A stretch of 64,000 nucleotides of DNA from Streptomyces umbrinus. Lineage in GTDB: Bacteria > Actinomycetota > Actinomycetes > Streptomycetales > Streptomycetaceae. The DNA lies in assembly GCF_030817415.1 (NCBI RefSeq), contig NZ_JAUSZI010000002.1:8494001-8558000 (forward strand), given 5' to 3'. Position numbers and translations under genes: made by a program. Of the stretch, positions 57,040-64,000 are shown piece after piece. The notes beneath the pieces are model-generated. The model searched no databases. It was not told where the DNA came from and saw nothing but the letters and a program-made list of their open reading frames with translations. How positions within the stretch are numbered: the stretch's first letter is position 1; every line of letters begins with the position of its first letter.

Positions 57040-58236
57040 GTGGCAGCACCGCAGAACTACCTCGCAGTCATCAAAGTCATCGGTGTCGGCGGCGGTGGTG
57101 TCAATGCCATCAACCGGATGATCGAGGTCGGTCTCAAGGGTGTCGAGTTCATCGCCATCAACACCGACGCCCAGGCGCTGTTGATGAGCGACGCCGACGT
57201 CAAGCTCGACGTCGGCCGCGAACTCACCCGCGGACTCGGCGCCGGAGCCAACCCGGCCGTCGGCCGCAAGGCGGCGGAGGACCACCGCGAGGAGATCGAG
57301 GAGGTCCTCAAGGGGGCCGACATGGTCTTCGTGACAGCCGGCGAGGGCGGCGGCACCGGCACCGGCGGCGCACCCGTCGTGGCCAACATCGCCCGCTCGC
57401 TCGGCGCGCTCACCATCGGCGTGGTCACGCGTCCGTTCACCTTCGAGGGACGGCGCCGCGCCAACCAGGCCGAGGACGGCATCGCGGAACTCCGCGAAGA
57501 GGTCGACACCCTCATCGTCATCCCCAACGACCGGCTGCTGTCCATCTCGGACCGCCAGGTCTCGGTCCTCGACGCCTTCAAGTCGGCGGACCAGGTCCTG
57601 CTCTCCGGTGTTCAGGGCATCACCGACCTCATCACCACGCCCGGTCTGATCAACCTCGACTTCGCCGACGTCAAGTCCGTGATGTCCGAGGCGGGTTCGG
57701 CGCTCATGGGCATCGGCTCGGCCCGCGGCGACGACCGCGCGGTGGCCGCGGCCGAGATGGCGATCTCCTCGCCCCTCCTGGAGGCGTCCATCGACGGCGC
57801 CCGAGGCGTGCTGCTCTCCATCTCCGGCGGCTCCGACCTCGGCCTGTTCGAGATCAACGAGGCCGCCCAGCTGGTGAGCGAGGCCGCGCACCCCGAGGCC
57901 AACATCATCTTCGGCGCGGTCATCGACGACGCGCTCGGCGACGAGGTCCGGGTCACCGTCATCGCGGCCGGCTTCGACGGCGGACAGCCCCCGTCCAAGC
58001 GGGACACCGTGCTCGGCTCGTCCTCCGCCAAGCGCGACGAGCCCACACCGGCCCGGTCGGGCGACAGCCGCCCGTCCTTCGGCTCGCTGGGCAGCGTCAC
58101 GCCGAAGGAGGCCCCGGAGCCGACTCCGGAGCCCGTGAGCAACGAACTGCCGTCGGTCTCCCCGCCGGTCCCGCCGTCGCGCACGTACTCGGACAGCGCG
58201 GCCGAAGAGCTGGACGTGCCGGACTTCCTCAAGTGA
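57040..58236 (+). CDS. ftsZ: Tubulin-like division protein FtsZ
   Basis: A 398-residue GTPase that forms the Z-ring or Z-ladders. The tubulin signature [13 protein letters not shown] is near residue 103, the T7 loop [11 protein letters not shown] near 205. A Pro/Ser-rich linker runs ~320-390, and the C-terminal peptide DVPDFLK binds SepF. The start GTG 57040 follows GAGGCGAGAGG. FtsA is not encoded nearby; SepF takes its membrane-anchoring role in actinobacteria. Confidence 0.97.
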   Translation: MAAPQNYLAVIKVIGVGGGGVNAINRMIEVGLKGVEFIAINTDAQALLMSDADVKLDVGRELTRGLGAGANPAVGRKAAEDHREEIEEVLKGADMVFVTAGEGGGTGTGGAPVVANIARSLGALTIGVVTRPFTFEGRRRANQAEDGIAELREEVDTLIVIPNDRLLSISDRQVSVLDAFKSADQVLLSGVQGITDLITTPGLINLDFADVKSVMSEAGSALMGIGSARGDDRAVAAAEMAISSPLLEASIDGARGVLLSISGGSDLGLFEINEAAQLVSEAAHPEANIIFGAVIDDALGDEVRVTVIAAGFDGGQPPSKRDTVLGSSSAKRDEPTPARSGDSRPSFGSLGSVTPKEAPEPTPEPVSNELPSVSPPVPPSRTYSDSAAEELDVPDFLK

Positions 58237-58970
58237 TAGGACAGCGCTCCGTAGTGGGCACTGCGAGCGGCGCGCACTTCGCCTTCACCGACCGGTGGGG
58301 CGGGGTGAGCGCCGTTCCGTACGAGGAGCTCAATCTCGGCGGTGCGGTCGGCGACGACCCCGACTCCGTACGCGCCAACCGGGAGCTGGCCGCCAAGTCG
58401 CTCGGCCTCGACCCCGATCTGGTCGTCTGGATGAACCAGGTGCACGGGCCCGATGTCGCCGTCGTCGACGAGCCGTGGGGAGACCGTCCGGTGCCGCGGG
58501 TGGACGCCGTGGTCACCAGGCGCCGGGGCCTCGCGCTCGCGGTGCTCACCGCGGACTGCACGCCCGTACTGCTCGCCGACCCCGTCGCCGGTGTCGTGGC
58601 CGGTGCCCACGCGGGACGGCCCGGCATGGTCGCCGGCGTCGTGCCCGCCGCGGTCGCGGCCATGGTCGAACTCGGCGCCGAGCCCGCCCGGATCGTCGCC
58701 CGCACCGGCCCCGCCGTCTGCGGTCGCTGCTACGAAGTACCGGACACGATGCGCGCCGAGGTCGCCGCCGTCGAGCCCGCGGCGTACGCCGAGACGAGTT
58801 GGGGCACGCCGGCGGTCGACGTGACCGCGGGGGTGCACGCGCAACTGGAGCGGCTCGGGGTGCGCGACCGGGAGCAGTCGCCGGTGTGCACGCTGGAGTC
58901 CGATGATCACTTCTCGTACCGCCGGGACCGCACCACGGGGCGGCTCGCGGGCTATGTGTGGCTGGACTGA
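58233..58970 (+). CDS. ylmD: YlmD/YfiH laccase-domain protein
   Basis: A 245-residue member of the polyphenol oxidase/purine nucleoside phosphorylase family. The conserved metal-binding residues are His in NQVHGPDV, Cys in TADCTPVLL and His in GAHAGRPGM. The start GTG 58233 overlaps the ftsZ stop (GTGA), so it is translationally coupled to ftsZ. Its role in division is unclear. Confidence 0.88.
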   Translation: MIGQRSVVGTASGAHFAFTDRWGGVSAVPYEELNLGGAVGDDPDSVRANRELAAKSLGLDPDLVVWMNQVHGPDVAVVDEPWGDRPVPRVDAVVTRRRGLALAVLTADCTPVLLADPVAGVVAGAHAGRPGMVAGVVPAAVAAMVELGAEPARIVARTGPAVCGRCYEVPDTMRAEVAAVEPAAYAETSWGTPAVDVTAGVHAQLERLGVRDREQSPVCTLESDDHFSYRRDRTTGRLAGYVWLD

Positions 58971-58976
58971 TGGGGC

Positions 58977-59696
58977 ATGACGGACCGTAAGGCTCAACTC
59001 GCCGGAAACCTGGCGAAAGTGGAAGAGCGCATTGCGGCGGCGTGTGTGGCCGCCGGGCGCAAGCGCGAAGAAGTGACCCTGATCGTGGTCACCAAGACCT
59101 ATCCGGCCGACGATGTGCGGATCCTGTCGGAACTCGGTGTGCGCCACGTCGCCGAGAACCGCGACCAGGACGCGGCGCCCAAGGCCGCGGCCTGCTCCGA
59201 TCTGCCCCTCTCCTGGCACTTTGTCGGTCAGTTGCAGACCAACAAGGTGCGTTCCGTGGTCGGTTACGCGGATGTCGTGCAGTCCGTCGACCGGGCCCGG
59301 CTCGTCACCGCCCTGTCGAAGGAGGCGGTGCGGCGGGAGCGCGAGCTGGGGTGCCTCATCCAGGTCGCGCTCGATGCCGAAGAGACTGGACGGGGGGAGC
59401 GTGGTGGTGTAGGGAGCGGTGATATCGAGGAGTTGGCCGGCTTCGTGGCCGAGGCTCCGGGGCTGAGGCTCGACGGACTGATGACCGTCGCCCCGCTCTC
59501 CGGACCGTACGCCGGGCGTGAACTGGCGGCGTTCGAGCGGCTGATGGATTTGTCGACTGACCTGCGCAGCGCCCATCCGGCTGCGAACATGGTCTCGGCA
59601 GGGATGAGTGCGGACCTCGAACAGGCCGTGGCGGCCGGAGCGACACATGTGCGCGTCGGTACTGCGGTACTCGGAGTCCGCCCCAGGCTCGGGTAA
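58977..59696 (+). CDS. ylmE: YggS-family PLP-binding protein YlmE
   Basis: A 239-residue TIM-barrel protein homologous to alanine racemase N-domains. The PLP lysine is in [10 protein letters not shown] near residue 40, and [13 protein letters not shown] near 80 and [21 protein letters not shown] near 215 are hallmarks. It functions in PLP homeostasis. It lies 6 nt after ylmD. Confidence 0.92.
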   Translation: MTDRKAQLAGNLAKVEERIAAACVAAGRKREEVTLIVVTKTYPADDVRILSELGVRHVAENRDQDAAPKAAACSDLPLSWHFVGQLQTNKVRSVVGYADVVQSVDRARLVTALSKEAVRRERELGCLIQVALDAEETGRGERGGVGSGDIEELAGFVAEAPGLRLDGLMTVAPLSGPYAGRELAAFERLMDLSTDLRSAHPAANMVSAGMSADLEQAVAAGATHVRVGTAVLGVRPRLG

Positions 59697-59727
59697 CGTC
59701 GCCAAGAAGTCGGACCACAGCAGAAAA

Positions 59728-59746
59728 TATGGTCATTACCACCATA
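59728..59746 (+). promoter_or_regulatory. Inverted repeat upstream of sepF
   Basis: TATGGT (59728-59733) and ACCATA (59741-59746) are perfect arms with a 7-nt spacer in an AT-rich stretch 80 bp before sepF. The 128-bp ylmE-sepF gap is the widest between ylmD and sepF and could contain a sepF promoter. Confidence 0.45.
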
Positions 59747-59824
59747 GGTGGGCATAACGACCTCGTGGATCGCGGGCACTTGGCAATAGTCAGCCGATCC
59801 ACCACAGAGCGGAGGACTCAGAGC

Positions 59825-60466
59825 ATGGCCGGCGCGATGCGCAAGATGGCGGTCTACCTCGGCCTCGTGGAGGACGATGGGTACGACGGCAGGGGCTTCG
59901 ACCCCGACGACGACTTCGAGCCCGAGCTTGACCCGGAGCCCGAGCGGGACCGCCGACGGCACGAGCCGTCGCATCAATCACACCAGCCGCATCAGTCCCA
60001 ACGGGACGAATCGGTACGAGTGGTGCAACCGCCCGTACAGCGCGATCCCGTGTCACATTCCGCTTCGCTCACCGCGGAATCAGGGCGTCCGGCGCGTATC
60101 GCCCCCGTGGCGTCCATCACACAAGAACGTCAAAGCCTGGAGAAGAACGCACCGGTGATCATGCCCAAGGTCGTGTCGGAACGAGAGCCGTACAGGATCA
60201 CCACACTGCACCCCCGGACCTACAACGAGGCCCGTACCATCGGGGAACACTTCCGTGAGGGCACCCCGGTGATCATGAATCTGACTGAGATGGATGACAC
60301 AGACGCGAAGCGACTTGTCGACTTTGCGGCCGGTTTGGTGTTTGGTCTTCACGGGAGCATCGAGCGGGTGACGCAGAAGGTGTTCCTGTTGTCGCCTGCT
60401 AACGTCGATGTCACGGCGGAGGACAAGGCTCGCATCGCAGAGGGCGGGTTCTTCAACCAGAGCTGA
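59825..60466 (+). CDS. sepF: FtsZ membrane-anchor protein SepF
   Basis: A 213-residue protein. The N-terminal amphipathic helix [17 protein letters not shown] binds membrane; an acidic, His/Gln-rich linker follows, and the C-terminal DUF552 domain (residues ~125-213, with [20 protein letters not shown]) binds the FtsZ tail. The start ATG 59825 follows GGAGG by 9 nt; the longer upstream frame lacks similarity. Confidence 0.94.
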   Translation: MAGAMRKMAVYLGLVEDDGYDGRGFDPDDDFEPELDPEPERDRRRHEPSHQSHQPHQSQRDESVRVVQPPVQRDPVSHSASLTAESGRPARIAPVASITQERQSLEKNAPVIMPKVVSEREPYRITTLHPRTYNEARTIGEHFREGTPVIMNLTEMDDTDAKRLVDFAAGLVFGLHGSIERVTQKVFLLSPANVDVTAEDKARIAEGGFFNQS

Positions 60467-60516
60467 GACGCAGGACCGGACAAGGCACGGAAACAGGGGA
60501 GAGGGAAGCACGGATC

Positions 60517-60801
60517 ATGAGCGTGGTTGCGCAGGTTCTCTACGTCGCGCTGATGTGTTTCCTCATCGTGCTGATCTTCCGGCTGGTCATGGACTACGTC
60601 TTCCAGTTCGCCCGCTCATGGCAACCCGGCAAGGCGATGGTGGTCGTTCTGGAGGCCACCTACACTGTCACTGATCCACCGCTCAAGCTTCTGCGGCGGT
60701 TCATTCCGCCGCTGCGTCTCGGGGGCGTGGCGCTCGACCTGTCCTTCTTCGTACTGATGATCATCGTCTACATCCTGATCTCCGTTGTGAGCCGGCTGTG
60801 A
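60517..60801 (+). CDS. yggT: YggT-family membrane protein
   Basis: A 94-residue protein with two membrane helices (residues 4-30 and 68-92) and the family segment TYTVTDPPLKLLRRFIPPLR between them. It is conserved between sepF and divIVA in actinobacteria and other Gram-positives (ylmG). The exact function is unclear. The start ATG 60517 follows AGGGA. Confidence 0.9.
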   Translation: MSVVAQVLYVALMCFLIVLIFRLVMDYVFQFARSWQPGKAMVVVLEATYTVTDPPLKLLRRFIPPLRLGGVALDLSFFVLMIIVYILISVVSRL

Positions 60802-60856
60802 ACGATACGGTCTTGCCGAACGCCGACGATGCCGACGACTACGTTGAGGTGAAGAG

Positions 60857-62044
60857 ATGCCGTTGACCCCCGAGGACGTGCGGAACAAGCAGTTCACGAC
60901 CGTCCGCCTCCGAGAAGGCTATGACGAGGACGAGGTCGATGCCTTCCTCGATGAGGTCGAAGCCGAACTGACCCGCCTGCTCCGCGAGAACGAGGACCTG
61001 CGCGCCAAGCTGGCCGCCGCCACACGCGCCGCCGCGCAGAACCAGCAGCAGGGCATGCGCAAGCCGCCCGAACAGCAGGATCCGCAGCAACAACAGGGTC
61101 CGCCGCAGGGTATGCGCGGTCCCGGCGCTCCCGTGCCCGCCGGCATATCGGGTCCGCCGCAGCAGCAGATGGGCGGCCCCATGGGCGGCCCGCCCCAGCT
61201 GCCGAGCGGTGCGCCGCAGCTGCCCGCGGGCCCCAGTGCCCAGGGTGGCCAGCAGGGTCCCGGCCCGATGGGTCAGGGTCCGATGGGCCAGGGCCCCATG
61301 GGTCAGGGTCCCGGTCAGATGCAGCAGCAGATGCAGGGTCAGATGCAGCAGCAGATGCCCCAGCAGATGGGCGGCCCGATGGGCGGTCCCATGGGTGGAC
61401 CGATGGGCGGTCACGGTGGCCCACAGATGGGTCAGCCCGGTCAGGGCCCCGGTGGCGACAGCGCCGCCCGTGTCCTCTCGCTGGCGCAGCAGACCGCCGA
61501 CCAGGCGATCGCCGAGGCCCGTTCCGAGGCCAACAAGATCGTCGGCGAGGCCCGCAGCCGCGCCGAGGGTCTGGAGCGCGACGCCCGTGCCAAGGCCGAC
61601 GCTCTTGAGCGGGACGCGCAGGAGAAGCACCGCGTGGCGATGGGCTCCCTGGAGTCCGCTCGCGCCACGCTGGAGCGCAAGGTCGAGGACCTGCGCGGCT
61701 TCGAGCGCGAGTACCGCACGCGTCTGAAGTCCTACCTGGAGTCGCAGCTGCGTCAGCTGGAGACCCAGGCCGACGACTCGCTGGCTCCGCCGCGTGCTCC
61801 GGCCGCCGCGTCGCTTCCGTCGTCGCCGAGCCCGTCCATGGCTCCGGCCGGGGCGAGCGCGCCGTCCTACGGTGGCCAGCAGATGGGTGGCCCGGCTCCG
61901 GCCCCGCCGTCCTACGGTGGTCAGCAGCAGATGTCGCCGGCCATGACCCAGCCGATGGCGCCGGTCCGGCCGCAGGGCCCCTCGCCCATGCAGCAGGCGC
62001 CCTCGCCGATGCGTGGCTTCCTGATCGACGAGGACGACAACTGA
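60857..62044 (+). CDS. divIVA: Polar growth protein DivIVA (Wag31)
   Basis: A 395-residue coiled-coil protein that marks hyphal tips and recruits the elongation machinery. The N-terminal membrane-binding motif [20 protein letters not shown] is followed by a first coiled coil to ~65. A long Gln/Gly/Met/Pro-rich insert (~67-205) contains tandem MGQGP and GGPM units; a second coiled coil spans ~205-305, and the Pro/Gln-rich tail ends FLIDEDDN. The insert is typical of Streptomyces and absent from Bacillus. The start ATG 60857 follows GAGGTGAAG. Confidence 0.95.
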   Translation: MPLTPEDVRNKQFTTVRLREGYDEDEVDAFLDEVEAELTRLLRENEDLRAKLAAATRAAAQNQQQGMRKPPEQQDPQQQQGPPQGMRGPGAPVPAGISGPPQQQMGGPMGGPPQLPSGAPQLPAGPSAQGGQQGPGPMGQGPMGQGPMGQGPGQMQQQMQGQMQQQMPQQMGGPMGGPMGGPMGGHGGPQMGQPGQGPGGDSAARVLSLAQQTADQAIAEARSEANKIVGEARSRAEGLERDARAKADALERDAQEKHRVAMGSLESARATLERKVEDLRGFEREYRTRLKSYLESQLRQLETQADDSLAPPRAPAAASLPSSPSPSMAPAGASAPSYGGQQMGGPAPAPPSYGGQQQMSPAMTQPMAPVRPQGPSPMQQAPSPMRGFLIDEDDN

Positions 62045-62080
62045 CGGCCTCCCGTACGCCTTAGGCGTCGGCAGCGTTCA

Positions 62081-62120
62081 GGGCGGAGCCCCGGATAACC
62101 ATCCGGGGCTCCGCCCTTTT
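62081..62120 (+). terminator. Strong intrinsic terminator of the dcw cluster
   Basis: A perfect 16-bp stem, GGGCGGAGCCCCGGAT (62081-62096) and ATCCGGGGCTCCGCCC (62101-62116), has a 4-nt loop and is followed by TTTT. Confidence 0.92.
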
Positions 62121-62207
62121 GCGTGGGCGTCTGCGGCCCCTTCGCCTCCGCGCGTGGGCGTGCGTTCGTTCGGAGGACGCGGGCAGCTGTACGCGGGCAC
62201 GCAACGC

Positions 62208-62252
62208 CGAAGGCCCGGTCCCGCCAAGATCTTTGGCGGGACCGGGCCTTCG
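62208..62252. terminator. Long perfect hairpin after ileS
   Basis: A 20-bp perfect inverted repeat (62208-62227 with 62233-62252) with a 5-nt loop, 9 bp beyond the ileS stop. It probably terminates ileS and backs up the divIVA terminator. Confidence 0.82.
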
Positions 62253-62261
62253 AGGCTGTCG

Positions 62262-64000
62262 CTACGCCTTGCGGAGGCGGAACGTCAGCGACAGGGACTC
62301 GTCCGTGAACGGGGCGCCGTACGTGTCGTCCGTCTCACCCTGGCCGCTGTGCTCATTCAAGAAGGCCGTGGCGAGGACCTCGTCGGCGATGAGGGCGGAG
62401 TGCTCGGAGAGCGCCGCGATCACCTTCGGGTCCGTGGACGTCCAGCGCAGGGCGATCCGGTCGGCCACGTCCAGGCCGCTGTTCTTGCGGGCCTCCTGGA
62501 TCAGGCGGATCGCGTCACGGGCCAGGCCGGCCTGACGCAGTTCCTCGGTGATCTCCAGGTCCAGGGCGACCGTCGCACCGGAGTCCGAGGCGACGGACCA
62601 GCCCTCGCGCGGGGTCTCCGTGATGATCACCTCGTCCGGGGCGAGCGTGATGGTCTCGCCGTCGACCTCCACCGACGCCGTGCCCTCGCGCAGGGCCAGG
62701 GACAGCGCGGCCGCGTCGGCCTCGGCGACGGCCTTGGCCACCGCCTGGACGCCCTTGCCGAACCGCTTGCCCAGCGCGCGGAAGTTGGCCTTGGCGGTCG
62801 TGTCGACCAGCGAGCCGCCCACCTCGGAGAGCGAGGCCAGCGAGCTCACGTTCAGCTCCTCCGTGATCTGCGCGTGCAGTTCACGGTCGAGGGACCCGAA
62901 CCCGGTCGCTGCCACCAGCGCGCGGGACAGCGGCTGACGCGTCTTCACACCCGACTCCGCGCGCGTGGCACGGCCCAGCTCCACGAGACGGCGTACGAGC
63001 ACCATCTGCATGGACAGCTCCGGGTCGATGACGGACAGGTCCGCCTCCGGCCAGGACGTCAGGTGTACGGACTCGGGGGCGCCCGGCGTCACGGGCACCA
63101 CCAGGTCCTGCCAGACCCGCTCGGTGATGAACGGGGTCAGCGGGGCCATCAGGCGCGTGACCGTCTCGACGACCTCGTGCAGGGTGCGCAGCGCAGCCTT
63201 GTCGCCCTGCCAGAAGCGGCGACGCGAGCGGCGTACGTACCAGTTGGACAGGTCGTCGACGAACGCCGAGAGGAGCTTGCCGGCGCGCTGGGTGTCGTAC
63301 GCCTCCAGAGCCTGCGTCACCTGGTCGGTGAGCGCGTGGAGTTCGGAGAGGAGCCAGCGGTCGAGAACGGGCCTCTCCGCCGGGGCCGGATCGGCCTCGC
63401 TGGGCGCCCAGTTGGACGTGCGGGCGTACAGGGCCTGGAAGGCGACCGTGTTCCAGTACGTGAGGAGCGTCTTGCGGACGACCTCCTGGATGGTGCCGTG
63501 GCCGACGCGGCGGGCCGCCCAGGGGGAGCCGCCGGCCGCCATGAACCAACGGACCGCGTCCGCGCCGTGCTGGTCCATCAGCGGGATCGGCTGCAGGATG
63601 TTGCCCAGGTGCTTGGACATCTTGCGGCCGTCCTCGGCGAGGATGTGGCCCAGGCACACCACGTTCTCGTACGACGACTTGTCGAAGACGAGCGTGCCGA
63701 CCGCCATCAGCGTGTAGAACCAGCCGCGGGTCTGGTCGATGGCCTCGCTGATGAACTGCGCCGGGTAGCGGGACTCGAAGAGCTCCTTGTTCTTGTACGG
63801 GTAGCCCCACTGCGCGAACGGCATCGAACCCGAGTCGTACCAGGCGTCGATGACCTCCGGCACGCGCGTGGCCGTCTTCTCGCACTGGGGGCAGGCGAAG
63901 GTGACCTCGTCGATGAACGGGCGGTGCGGGTCGAGGTCCGACTGGTCCGTGCCCGTCAGCTCGGAGAGCTCGGCGCGGGAGCCGACGACCGTGAGGTGGT
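62262..64000 (-). CDS. ileS: Isoleucyl-tRNA synthetase, C-terminal part (cut by window edge)
   Basis: The last 579 residues of IleRS; the N-terminal Rossmann half with HxGH lies outside the window. Visible are the catalytic-domain segment WYDSGSMPFAQWGYP, ARGWFYTL-like QTRGWFYTLMAVGTLVF, and the signature KMSKHLGN (KMSKS variant with His). The helical anticodon-binding domain with NWYVRRSRRRFW and a C-terminal domain follow. The sequence style fits the eukaryote-like IleRS type found in actinobacteria. It is convergent with divIVA. Confidence 0.93.
   Translation of the reverse strand, partial: HLTVVGSRAELSELTGTDQSDLDPHRPFIDEVTFACPQCEKTATRVPEVIDAWYDSGSMPFAQWGYPYKNKELFESRYPAQFISEAIDQTRGWFYTLMAVGTLVFDKSSYENVVCLGHILAEDGRKMSKHLGNILQPIPLMDQHGADAVRWFMAAGGSPWAARRVGHGTIQEVVRKTLLTYWNTVAFQALYARTSNWAPSEADPAPAERPVLDRWLLSELHALTDQVTQALEAYDTQRAGKLLSAFVDDLSNWYVRRSRRRFWQGDKAALRTLHEVVETVTRLMAPLTPFITERVWQDLVVPVTPGAPESVHLTSWPEADLSVIDPELSMQMVLVRRLVELGRATRAESGVKTRQPLSRALVAATGFGSLDRELHAQITEELNVSSLASLSEVGGSLVDTTAKANFRALGKRFGKGVQAVAKAVAEADAAALSLALREGTASVEVDGETITLAPDEVIITETPREGWSVASDSGATVALDLEITEELRQAGLARDAIRLIQEARKNSGLDVADRIALRWTSTDPKVIAALSEHSALIADEVLATAFLNEHSGQGETDDTYGAPFTDESLSLTFRLRKA

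Noticed and set aside
57040..58236. Missing ftsA next to ftsZ considered as a deletion
   Set aside because: Actinobacteria generally lack FtsA and use SepF, which is present here.

Overview
The window is a chromosomal segment of a high-GC actinomycete, almost certainly a Streptomyces. The evidence is strong G/C bias at third codon positions, many GTG and TTG starts, leaderless-looking promoters, and a gene order matching the Streptomyces core region around the dcw (division and cell wall) cluster. I see no phage, insertion sequence, CRISPR array, tRNA or rRNA. The region is core chromosome rather than accessory DNA.

Left part (1-12.5 kb): a truncated acyl-CoA ligase, a metallophosphoesterase, an SRPBCC protein, an ArsA-like ATPase, a small SCO2127-type gene and the ROK glucokinase glkA. 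These are followed by an endonuclease/exonuclease/phosphatase-fold enzyme, an alpha/beta hydrolase operon, a PlsC-type acyltransferase, the MacS/MacR two-component system and a 6-phosphofructokinase. A cluster of Streptomyces intergenic repeats separates pfkA from a fused anthranilate synthase (trpEG). That gene is controlled by a classical attenuator with a Trp-Trp-Trp leader peptide, and it lies back to back with class II DAHP synthase.

Middle part (16-43 kb): iron storage (bfd/bfr with a DmdR/IdeR-like iron box), a sulfite-oxidase-fold protein, endonuclease IV, a PASTA Ser/Thr kinase, and a thiOSG operon under a TPP riboswitch. Then come a ferredoxin-reductase-like flavoprotein, an Rv2175c-type DNA-binding protein, thiE, metF, a Tyr/Gln-rich membrane protein, a phytoene-desaturase-like flavoprotein and a DUF4126 membrane protein. 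A leftward ATPase-YhgE/Pip-TetR operon has a clear palindromic operator. It is followed by a HEPN protein, a methyltransferase, a DUF3040 protein, a MoxR-DUF58-transglutaminase operon and a beta-carbonic anhydrase.

Right part (43.7-64 kb): the dcw cluster rsmH-ftsL-ftsI-murE-murF-mraY-murD-ftsW-murG-ftsQ-ftsZ-ylmD-ylmE-sepF-yggT-divIVA, and, convergent to it, the 3' part of ileS. The cluster supplies the cytoplasmic steps of peptidoglycan precursor synthesis (MurE/F/D, MraY, MurG) and the divisome (FtsL/I/W/Q/Z, SepF). DivIVA drives polar growth. mraZ and ftsA are not seen.

Most notable observations: (i) ftsI carries an apparent 1-bp insertion near 46968 that breaks the reading frame between the SSN and KTG motifs; (ii) short ORFs with good Shine-Dalgarno sequences occupy the gaps before rsmH, ftsL and ftsW, each overlapping the next gene's start codon, and a similar 25-codon ORF bridges macS and macR; (iii) the trp attenuator, the TetR operator and several repeat families are readable directly from the bases.
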